Assembly (NCBI GenBank): GCA_017506865.1
Contig: JAFCMP010000008.1
Span: 479,001 to 543,000 of the forward strand
Direction: 5' to 3'
Source: Tribonema minus
Taxonomy: Eukaryota > Sar > Xanthophyceae > Tribonematales > Tribonemataceae
Length of the DNA stretch: 64,000 bases
Part shown: positions 1 to 10,600 of the stretch, in pieces
Layout: each line of letters opens with the position of its first letter
Position numbering within the stretch: the stretch's first letter is position 1
Made by a program: the position numbers and the translations under genes
The notes under the pieces: generated by a model
The model's database searches: none
Told to the model about the DNA's origin: nothing
What the model saw: only the letters and a program-made list of their open reading frames with translations

Positions 1-2867
1 TTGTGGGACGGTCAAACGTGGGCAAGAGCACTCTGCTCAATGCGCTGCTGGGGCTCAAGGGGCACCCCCTGGTACGGGCTGCCACATCAATGAGGTAAGG
101 CAGTGCGATTGTCTGTTGAAGTCGCTATGTAGGTGACTCAACAGTATTCTCGCATAGACGGGAGGCCATATCCATTTGGTCAGGCAGCTGCTTTGCGATA
201 ACAAAGTAGATCCCTTGTCTGCTTGGATCAGCCATGTGGCCACCAACTGCCTAGCGAAGACATTGAGGATTGTTGGTTCCGCAAGGGTCGACATAAAGCT
301 GTGCACGTCGATGTCCCTACAAGTAGTCATGCGGATCAATATAGTTTTGCGCATATATATAATGGCGCAGGGTGTATGCAGGCAGGTGTACACCTACATG
401 TGTCTTGGGCAACAGCATGGTCATAAACTGTCTGAATTAGAGGCACCGGCGTATGACTGCTGATGGCTTGATGTTTCTCGCACCACGCACAGCACTTCAA
501 TTATGCATATGCACCCGCATTCACAGGCCCAGTGAGACACCCAAGAACGAGTTTGTTCCACCAGAGCGCGGAGATGTTTGATCACATTTTTTCATGGGCC
601 TCAAATGCTACTCTACGTATGCGCGCGCGCTCGTTTATACAGGCCCGGTGAGACGCGCAGCATCGACTTCTTCCGCCTCGGCAAAGGCTCCAAGGCGCAG
701 CTGCTGCTCGTAGACACCCCCGGCTTCGGCTTCGCCTTTGCGAAGGAGGAGGAGTCGGAGCGCTTCATTGCGACGCTGCTGCAGTACCTGCGCGGCCGCG
801 GAGCGCTGCTCAAAAGGGTATGTATGCTTCTTGATGCGCGGCATGGGTTCAAGGCGAATGACGTGGCATTCCTGCAGCGGTTGTACGCGCGCAAGGGGCA
901 GGACGGCCTGGGGCGGAACCCGCTGGGACCGTACAAGCCGCCCAAGCTTCAGGTACGCGTTGCCCCTGAAAATCCCCCCTATGAACTTTAAAAGCGCATG
1001 TCCTGTTGTTGTAATTGCAAGGACATCCATTGCTGGGACCGTACCAGCTGCTCAAGCTTCAGGTACGTAGTGCCCTTGAATATCCCTCAAATGACCTTTG
1101 AGTGAATGTGCTGCTGTTACACTTAGTGCAAGTAAATGAACACCATGACTTTTGAGGGTTTGAACAAGGAAGACACAATGTCTATTGGGACAAGAAGAAA
1201 AGCTACAAGTGGTGAAGTTGCTCCAGGCGGACGTACCTTAGGATACAAAATGAGCATGCTCACCTGTGCAGGCGTTGCTGTTGGCGCTACTCAGTGTGCA
1301 AGTCCGTTGGGACGGAACAAGTTGCATCAGGTATCCATCCGCATACCTGCCGCCCAAGTTTCAGGTACGCAGTGCCCATTAAAATTCCCCAATGACCTCA
1401 AACAGTGAATGCCCTGCGATCGTATTTGCAAGTAGACGAACATCAAGACTTTTGAGTCTTGAAACCAAAGACACAAAATCTGCCGGGACAAGAAGACAAG
1501 CTAATGGTAAACTTGCTCCAGGCAGACATACCTCAAGATATGAAACGAACAATGTGGACCTTTGCAGCATTTTTATTGGTACAGTTCAGTGTGGCGAATC
1601 CGTTTTGAAACCCTACAAGTTGCCCGGGCTTCAGATAACGTATCTGAGAAGACAAATTGCGCATGCCTGCAGTATAACATAAAGAACCGCCCAGGGTCTT
1701 GGCTGGCAGAGGGCATTCGTGCCGTAGACTCGGCGATGTTTTACAGCAAGGGGGCGCTTGCCTCGTTTAGCGGGGCCCTTAAGATGGCATACATGCGCGC
1801 TCGGCAGGCGAAACACGCAGGCTGTTTGCCGGGCATGGATTTTTGCAGATTGCGCCTCTGGCAACCCCCCCCCCCCCGCCCGACCCTCCTTGCTGTGTCG
1901 TCTGATGCAGGTGATCCTCACCAAGTGCGACCTGGTGCAGCGGCGCGAGCTCGCGCGGCGCGTGTCGCAGGTGCGCGCTAGACTGAGCGACGTCACGCCG
2001 CGCGAAACCTACCTGCCCGTCCTCATGGTCAGCGCACTCAGGGACCAGGCCGTGGAGGACCTGCAGAAGGAACTGGCGGGGCTCGTTCCGCAGGCGCGCC
2101 GTTCCGAGGATCGTTCCGACACAGCACAGTCTTCAGAGAAAGAACAGTCTTCAGAGTCCCGGGAAGGGGAAGGGGGTGGGTACGGCGCAAGCGCAGGGGG
2201 GAGAGAGGGGGGCAGGAGCTTGGTGCAGAGCCGGCCGGAGCGGGTCAGAAGCGCGCATACGGGGGGTAAATGGGAGGGGGCAGCAAGTGCACGGGAGAGG
2301 GGCGCAGAGTGGGGCAGTAGCGCGGTTCGAAGAAAGCCGGAGCGGTTCAGGACCGCGTACACTGGGGGTGATGAAGGGGCAGCAGGGGGTGCACGGGAGA
2401 GGCGTGCAGAAAGTGCGGACAACAGGCACAGAGGACGGGGCAGGAGCCCGGCGCGAGGCAAGCCGGAGCGGTTCAAGAGCGCGTACATGGGGGGTGAAGA
2501 TGGGGCAGCTGCGTATCCACGGGGGAAGAGGTATAGTGGGGGGGGCAGGAGTGGGGGGCGAAGGCAGCCGCAGCGGTTCGGGTCTTCGCGCACGGAGGCG
2601 GACCGGGGGTCTAAACCATGGGAGAGGGACAGTGAGGGGGGCGAGGGCAGGAATCGAAGGAAGTCGGAGCGGCTGAGGGCCTCGCAGTATGAGGCTGAGC
2701 AGGGGCCGAAATCATGGGAGAGGCGCAGTGAGGGGGGCAGGGGCAGGGGCAGGGGACGAAGGGGGCCGGACCGGCCCAGGAGTGCATACAAGGGGGGAGA
2801 AGAGGGGGCGGGGAGCGTCACTGGCAGAAGCAAGTCTTATTCCCCGCGGTCGAAATCACGACGATGA
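1..2867 (+). CDS. engB: EngB/YihA-type GTP-binding protein (3' part) with Arg/Gly-rich repeat tail
   Basis: The 5' end lies outside the window. Exons are 3..94, 643..952 and 1911..2867, joined in phase (AG|G, then phase 0). Seen: P-loop GRSNVGKST in the first exon, a G2 Thr in the PGETRS stretch, G3 DTPGFGF, G4 TKCD and a G5-like SAL. This motif order and the short G1-G2 spacing are those of the TrmE-Era-EngA-YihA-Septin class, EngB branch, which in bacteria and organelles assists large-subunit ribosome assembly. The usual family domain ends near the stretch VEDLQKELAGL. Here about 250 further residues follow, rich in Arg, Gly, Ser and Glu, built from six degenerate repeats with a PERF(R/K)(S/T)AYTGG-like core. 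The tail reads through to a TGA at 2867 and is probably disordered. An organellar location is inferred because the leader is not visible. Family call is firm; the tail has no known function. Confidence 0.85.
95..642 (+). repeat. GTPase intron 1 with an upstream echo of the exon 2 start
   Basis: The intron runs from GTAAGG at 95 to an AG at 642. Near 522-541 there is a near-copy of the exon 2 5' edge (CAGGCCCAGTGAGACACCC against CAGGCCCGGTGAGACGCGC at 640), including the acceptor AG. No other gene is apparent. Confidence 0.6.
953..1910 (+). repeat. GTPase intron 2 with serial echoes of the exon 2 donor edge
   Basis: The donor GTACGC is at 953. Copies of the last 30 or so exon bases plus donor and early intron recur near 1035-1110 and 1320-1430. 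They share CAAG(C/T)TTCAGGTACG(C/T)(A/G) followed by a 'TGCCC.T.AAAAT.CCCC' block. The later copies also share a block containing 'GAACATCAAGACTTTTGAG' with 1136-1160. A run of C at 1866-1877 precedes the true acceptor at 1909-1910. Confidence 0.65.
2185..2830 (+). repeat. Coding tandem repeats in the GTPase tail, about 100-bp units
   Basis: Six diverged units begin near 2232, 2334, 2460, 2564, 2660 and 2764, with spacings of 96-126 bp. Each encodes a core such as KPERFRTAYTGG followed by Gly/Ala/Arg/Glu-rich sequence. All keep the reading frame, so unit gain or loss has been constrained to multiples of three. Confidence 0.75.
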
Positions 2868-4681
2868 TGAAGTTCTGCAACTGCCTATTCAATGGCAGGC
2901 TGTGTCAACGTGCCTTGTTTTTGCGATGCTTGGCGCTTTTAGTTTGTTGCCTGCCCGTGTGAAGGTGCTGGCTTGACAGGCACTGTCACGCACTGTCACG
3001 CTGAGATGAACGCTGCAGCGGTGTACGTGTGTGAGCTGGTTCTGTGGCACTGCACACTTGTCACTGCCAGTGGTGGCGAGCCATTGGTCGCAGTTGACGA
3101 GCAAACAGCAACTGAACGAGTTGAAGTTGAGGGTAAGGGTAAAGTTAGGGTTAGGTAGCCCGTGTGTTTTGTCCTGCAGCGGTGCGTCCGCAAAGTTGAG
3201 CGCTGCTGTGCCACAAATCAGGGCGGCAACAACGCTGTGGTTTGTGTCATTATCTGTGTAGTTCAAGTCGGAGCGTCACCAGCAGCAGTGACTGCACACA
3301 ATTCAAGTCCGTGGCCCGTTGTGTCACGCCCGGACTGCAGGTGGGTGTGCAGTGCACTTTGGTGATCACATGCATGGCTGCAGCTGGACAAGAAACGATG
3401 TTTCTCACGCAGCGGCTTGAGGGGCACGCTCTGACCGTTGCTGGGGTCTGAAGTCAGACGCGCGCACAGCGCAACGGAGTTGTCTTCAGGGTCACGCTCC
3501 AATTTAGCCGATTTGTCCTTCATGGACATGAAAGTTTTCACACAATGTCATCTGAAGACAGTCGCAAAAGACCCCAAGTCAAGCGTGATGCTTGCAAGGC
3601 CCTGCTTGAGAGGCGAAAACCCTGTGTAGCATGCTAAGTTGCAGTATGGACACCATATCATGAGCGAATGGCGCTCACCCATTGCACAGATGGTGTGCAT
3701 ATGTAAGGACAGCCCATTCCTACCCAACTACAGCCATCTCCTACTGCTACTACCACCACAACCGCCAGCACGCATCACCACATTGCGATTACTGCACATA
3801 CTACGAGAGCATAGCAGCGCACTGCATGTGGTGTGGTGTGCATGAGGGTGATGGAACCTAACGGTTCACCGTGACACCAGCAACGATGTCGTGTGCGCTG
3901 TTTTCTTTGCAGTGCTGCAGATCACACAGTTGGACGCTTCTCAAGTGCCCCACAGCCTCCGAGAATGTACCATCCTGGTATCATCATTGATACAGCTGTA
4001 GACCAACAACGCAATTGAGCATGCACAGTCCCGAGTCGCCTACACATTGTGCAGCAAGGCAAGCAACGGGCATTGAATCAGTAATCATGACAATGGCAAA
4101 CAGGAGCACGGGTTCAAGCACATGGCACCAAACACAAAACACTGAGGCAGGCACACTGACTTGGGTCCAAACTCTTTCTTCTGTAAACACAAGTCGTGTG
4201 GGAAACACGCAAACACGCAATAGCCGCAGGGTCTCGGGCTTTGCTTGCGGGGGTATGGAAGGTATGGCTCCTAGCCCTAATCTCTACCTACATGCCCCCG
4301 TCACACATACACTGTTGGGTCAGGTGCGCAGCGCAGCGCGCATCTGTGTACCACTGCTCAGTGGCACTGCCTATTTTCAAATGCGCCTTGCTAAGCACTG
4401 CTGCCGCTGCCACCGACCGCGCCGCTGCTGCTGCCGGCAGCACCGCTGCTGCTGCTGCAGCAGCTTCATTGAGCACAGCAGGCCGTGCTGCACTTGTGTC
4501 GCAAGCAGCCTCGCCACGCAACAGCGACGGCTGTGCACGCAGCGCACACTCCAAGTGCTGCCGCCCCCAATGCGTTGACCCTGCTGAAAGAGGATGGAAA
4601 ACTGCCGCCGCGCGTGCACACTACCGTCTGTAGCTTAATGGCGGCATGCACCTAGGCGTGGTCTTCATGAAGAATGCGTGC
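2868..4681. other. Spacer between convergent genes; no gene seen
   Basis: This separates the ends of the GTPase (+) and the aminotransferase (-). It holds a degenerate telomere-like stretch at 3129-3155 (GGGTAAGGGTAAAGTTAGGGTTAGG) and a CTG/CAG-rich low-complexity block at about 4395-4470. The open frames here lack recognisable motifs. At 4650-4680 there is a partial copy of the last 30 bp of the aminotransferase gene, including its stop codon. Confidence 0.6.
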
Positions 4682-4684
4682 CTA
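4646..4684 (-). repeat. Echo of the aminotransferase terminal exon end
   Basis: CCTAGGCGTGGTCTT(T)CATGAAG(G/A)ATGCGTG occurs at about 4651-4682 and again at 4681-4712. The second is the true end of the coding region; the first is a tandem copy past the stop. Confidence 0.7.
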
Positions 4685-7600
4685 GGCGTGGTCTTTCATG
4701 AAGGATGCGTGTCCCGCCTTGATGCGCTCCAGCATGATGGGGAACTTGTTCTCGGGTGGCAGGAACGTCGTCCGGAAGTGGTATGTGCCTGTCGACAGAC
4801 AGCAGGGAAGCGAGCACACACACACATGGCTGTCAGACTAGTGTACCTCAAGTTGAAGTGCATACTCAGCAACAGGCAGGCATGCGGTGCAACTAGCTAC
4901 ACTCATGTACATTGTAGAAATAGTCCTTGATGTTGGCGGAGTGATGCACGCATACCAATACGATACATTGATGCTACGTGACATCATACAGGAGCGGTGC
5001 CATACATATATGCATGGAGACGAATCAAAAGATCGTAGAGCTCTAGGTGACAAGGAGTGGTTAGCCGCAAGTGCCTTCCACCAATAACCGTGGTCGCCGC
5101 TGTTGCAGTCATTGGTCGCGAGTCAAACAGTGCAATCATATCCACAGTAGTCAAAAGACTTCTGTGTGCAAGCTTTTTAGCGTTCAAGGGCAGTATGGAA
5201 AGGTATGCATACTGTAGCCGTCGTGATGCTGGTCGTAATGCGAACATACACGCTGCCTCTTTATGGCTCTTGTGCTGCTTTGAAAACACCCAATCCCCAC
5301 TGACAAATTGTTTCCCGACCAACCGGAAAGCTCATCAGAGTGCCTGGCCACCGCTGCTTCCGAGGACACATACGGCACTGGCGAAAATACTATACCCTTG
5401 ACGCTACCCCGCACTTCAACAAAACTGCATGTGACGTCGTACGACCCTTACCCTAAATGTGATCCCATCGTTGAGTGTAACCCGAACTACAAGAAGGCTC
5501 ACCATGTGCCTGGCCAAAGCTGCTTCCCGGCACAAAAGATGATGCCCGCACGCGCACATACATGCATACCCTAGTCTCACGTTAAAACCGTACCCCATTA
5601 CTGCAAACATAACCCAAACTGCAACAGATACTCACCATGTGCCTGGCCAAAGCCGCTTCCCGGCACAAAGATGATGCCCGCACGCTCCAGCATCTCGAGG
5701 CAGTAGTACTCGTCTGCGGGAATGCCGCGCTCCTTGGCAATGTCGCGTGCCTTCTTGGACAGCGTGATGGTAGGGAAGGCGTACAGGGCACCGTCCACCT
5801 GCGGTGCTCAGCACGAATGAATGAGAGTTAGAGTCATGTAGAGTTGATGCTAAGATGGGCGGATTGCTAGGGTCGCCGCAAATGAAGGACATCGAAAAGG
5901 CACAGCGCTCAGCATGGAAATTGGAATTAGAGCTAGGGTTAGTTATGGGGTTAGGACGCGAATCGCACATCAATGACAGCGTGATGGTAGGGAGGGCGTA
6001 CAGGGCACCGTCCACCTGCAGTGCTCAGCACAAAAAATTGGAATTGAGATTAGGGTTGAAGTTAGGGTTAGGAATGGGTTATGTAGGGTTAGAATCGCAA
6101 ATCAACGACATCAGCAGCAAGGCACCGTCCACCGGCAGTGTTCACAACTAGAGGTGGGGTGGTAACAGTTTGGGGTCTGATTACAGAGCACACCGTGATG
6201 TCAGAGCTCAACCAAAAAGATTTATTGAAGGCTTAGTTGGAGTCAGGGGCAGGTAGAGTGAGGGTTGGGGTTCGAGCAAGGAAGCTTGGATGAAAAAGGG
6301 ATCCGGGGGGGCATGGTGCAAAGCGCCATCAACCTGCAGTGCTCAGCAAAGAGATTTGGGACAAAGTTTAGGACTGGAATTACAGAGTTGAGTTGCAGTG
6401 CTCTCAGCACGTGCGGGAGGTGCCATCGCTCAGAATTTCGTGCGCCGGAACATGAAGTCGGGCATTTTTGCTGATCTAGGCTGACCCATGGCCAACTGCT
6501 GATCTAGGCTGACCCATGGCCAACCCCAACCCTAAAGGCGACCTTCACTGATCTAGGCTAACCTGAAGGCAACAACAACAATACCCTATCAGCGCAGACC
6601 CAGGCTGAAACCAGATTCGACCAAAAGCCACGTTTCCAACTAACTTCTCGCAGTCGTTGTAACCAGCACTGCTTTTGCCCAAGCTCTTTAGAGCCAGTGT
6701 TTATGTCGGTTTCACATTTCATGTTATGTGACATTTGAAAAACGATCTGACTCAGCGAGTTGCAGGAGACGCCCTCGAGCGTGTTGAGCGCATCGCTCAG
6801 CAACTTAGCGCGCCGGCAATATTGCTTCGCTGATCTACGCTGACACAAGACAAACCCTATACCCTCACCCTGACCTGTCACTGATCAAGGCCGAGGCTGA
6901 TCATAATAATGATACCTTATCAGCTCAGCATGTCAGTTCCACGTTTGACAGGCAACTTGACTCAGCGAGTTGCAGGAGACACCCTCGAGCGTATTGAGCG
7001 CATCGCTCAGCAGTTTCGCGCGCCGGAATATGCTGTCCAGTATCGCGTCGCTAATTTGAGGCTAACCCTTCACTGATGTAGGACAAACCCGAGGGTGACA
7101 ACAACAAAACCGTATGTCAATTTCATACGTTCAAAATCTTCGAACTATAACTTCAGCTCACCGAGTTGCAGGAGACGCCCTCGAGGGTGTTGAGCGCATC
7201 GCTCAGCAGTTTCGCGCGCCGGAACATGCTGTCCAGAATCGCGTCGCGCTCCTTGGCAAACAGCGCATGGCTCTTGTCGCCCTCTTTTGGCGGGTTCACC
7301 ATGAGGCCCATCATCACCTGACCCGCCGTGTTGCTGCACAGGCTCAGGCTCGCCAGCTGTGTTGGGGGGGAAGGGGGGGGGGGGGGGGGGGGGGGGGGCA
7401 GGGACTCGGGGTCAGGAATGGGATTGGATTAAGCAGCATGGAGGGGAGAGGGGGGGGGGCGGGGGCAGGGACTCGGGGTCAGGAATGGGATTGGATAAAG
7501 CAGCATGGAGGGGAGAGGGGGGGGGGCGGGGCAAGTGCGGGGGGGTACAAGAGGGTCAAGACTAAGATTGGGGCTAAGCATGACCATTGATGCTGCTCCA

Positions 7601-10600
7601 GTGGCTCAAACAAGCCATTACATATCAGCATACAATACTGCTGACGTGTGAGTATACTGTTCATGTACATGGAGCAATCGCGAAAATGAGTGCTGGGATT
7701 GGCCATTGGCGACACCTGCGACACATTACCTGTCATTACCCTACCTACATGCCTACACGTGGCTGAGCGCTGTGTTGAAAAGAGAAATGGAAGGCGTGGC
7801 GTGCCACTAGGTGTGAAGGTATGTATGTATGGCTGTGTTGTGACAACAGACTCTTGGTAAGACCAGCTCAACAAAAAACACAGATGTGCAGCCTCCACCG
7901 TCGTGGCGCGCCTTCCGCATCGACTGGCAGCACAGCACTGCGAGTCTGACTTGGACTCCTGCTCATCAGGCAACCAGGTGCTTGAGTCTCGGTCTGTACA
8001 TGAGCACGTGCGAAAACAGTGTGCCCTGCACGAGAAGATGAAGGTGGGGGTAGAACTAGGGCTAGGGTTAGCGTTAGGGCTAGGGTTTGGTATGGTGGCG
8101 CACCTTGTACAGCTGTGCCTTGATGTCATCGGAGATGCCGTGCAGCTCCATGTAGCCACCTGCAGCGTGACAGAACACACACAGGTGCAAGTTGAGTCGA
8201 GTCACCAAGTCAAGTCGTTGAAAGCCTAGAGAGTTACTGGTAAGCTCCATGAAGCCACCTGCAATCAACATTATTGCCGGCAAGTGCATGTCATCTGTCA
8301 ACCAGCTCCAAGCAACACCAGATGCCGCAAATTGAGTCACCAAGTAGAGTAATGGAGCATCAAGAGCACTCGCTTGCAAGTACTTCCAGCAGCCACTGCG
8401 ATGTTGATGATTAATGCAAAGAAGACACCGTTATGTTCCCTGCGCACTCCAGGCTGCTTGCAATGGCAGGTGTGAACGCATGATCCGCCGCACCCTGATG
8501 CTTTCAGAACCTATGCACGTGATTGTGGTCCCTTCAAATTCCACGCAATGATTCTTGACTTGCCCCGACCCCCACCCGTGACCCCAAGTGATGCCATGTC
8601 GGTGGTGCGAAACCTGATGGGAGCTGCAGGCTACTTGAACTACCAAAGATTATGAGGTTTTGATTCACACTCACCTCGCACACCTTCCTGGTGGAATGGA
8701 AGAACAGGCTTATCAACTACAAGTGTAACTTCAAGTACTGACTCACCCCTCTGACCCATGCATTTCCCCCATGTGATCCTTGCTAGCGGACTAGGAGGTG
8801 ACAACAGCTACAGGCGACTTCGAAAAAAGCAACTACGCATGAGCTTCTCATAATACTTGCGCACATGAAATAGAAGTTGTGACTCACCCCGGACCCCGCA
8901 CTTCCCCCATCACCCCTTGCTGGTGGAATGGGAGCTGACAACGGCTGCAGGCTACTTCTACAACAACTACGCACGGATTTATCAAAAGCTTGAACTACAT
9001 GTAACTTCAAATAGTGACTCACCCCGCACCCCACTTCCCCCATGTACCCTTTGCTGGTGGAGTGGAAGCTGACGACAGTGCAGGCTACTCCGACAACAAC
9101 TACGCACAAGTATCTCAACATCCTTGAACTACATGCAACTTCAAATAGTGAACTTCAAAGAGCGACTCACCCCGGACCCCGCACTCCCCCATGTACCCCT
9201 TGCTGGTGGAGTGGAAGCTGACGAGCTGCAGGCGGTGGTCCCCCGGCTCTGCAGTGTACCCCAAGTCGCAGGCCACCTTCTTGAAGCTCACAAACGGCCG
9301 CTCCTGCTGCCACACGTTGGCCTGGTAGACCTCGTCTGCGATCACCACCAGGTTTTCCTCCACCGCCTGCAAGGGGCGCGAGCATTGACAAAACACAGGA
9401 GATAAGCAATGAGAGTTTAGAGATGATAATGATGATTGCACTTTGAGGGTACGGGGGTGATCACAGGGGTAGCAGTGACAGGGGGGCATGCAAACCGTAT
9501 GGTATGGCCTGGTACACCTCGTCTGCTATCACCATCAACTTCTCCTCCAATGCCTGCACGCGGCGCGAGCATTGACACATAACACAGAAACTGGGCCGCC
9601 AGTGGGCATCTACAAGGGTAGCAGCGACAGGGCGGCACGGCATGCATGCCGTATGCCACACACGTACAGTACGTGACATCTTGACCTGTACTCAGGCATG
9701 CGTTCGCAGAGACAGCCAAGTTGAAGTTTCAAAGTCAGGTTGAAGATTCAGCTGGAGCTCTTGGTCCGCAGCGTCAGACGTGCAGCGCTGAACGGAATGC
9801 AGCCGCCAAGCAGCACACCGGTGTTGGCGCTAAAACTTCAACTGCAGTCATAGAGATCATAACATGCGGCTCTAATTCTTGGCAATGGCATGAGGCGTGC
9901 AGTGCAACTTCAACTGAGGGTGGTGCACTCCAAAAGCGCAAGCGTGGACAAAGGATCACAAACAGTGTAATGGTGCTCATCTCATGTGATGATGCTCATC
10001 TGTGCTCACTGGCACACTCCTCATGAAATTGTATCGCCAGCGTTGAGCATCACTCACGAATCAATGAGTGGGTACAACCAAAACACCCTACATGATCATG
10101 AGGCACTACGGCACTGCTCAGGTGGGTATAATCATCGTCATGCAATCGCCCGCATCCACCGCGTCATACTCTTGAAAATAATAAAAAAAAGTGAGATATC
10201 GCTGCAAAAACATTGCACAGAGCGGACCAGCACACAAAGTTCAAGGACTTGAAGCGTCGCACACACTGCTCAGAGGTCTTTATGATCACTGCCACATCTG
10301 TTGTACGCATTTGCATACACACATGCAGATTTACATACGACGTCTGCTGACAGCTCCGTTGGCGTCTGCTCCCACATATGACAGATAATTGAAATTGAGC
10401 CACTTTTATATAAAGTCATCATGTCAGTGCTCACCAGCCAAATTGCAGCGATCTGGTCTTCTGTCAGCATGCTCCGCGTCGGGATTTTCAGGACACGTTG
10501 CAGCTGACGCAGATGCCTAGATGTCGACTATCCACAATACTCATGAATCGCATCGCTCGACGTACATGCATACATCCATGCATACAGGATATACATACAT

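Noticed and set aside
2009-2833. 274-codon open frame antisense to the GTPase tail
   Set aside because: It mirrors the GC-rich coding repeats of the plus-strand gene and reads Ser/Pro/Leu-rich without motifs.
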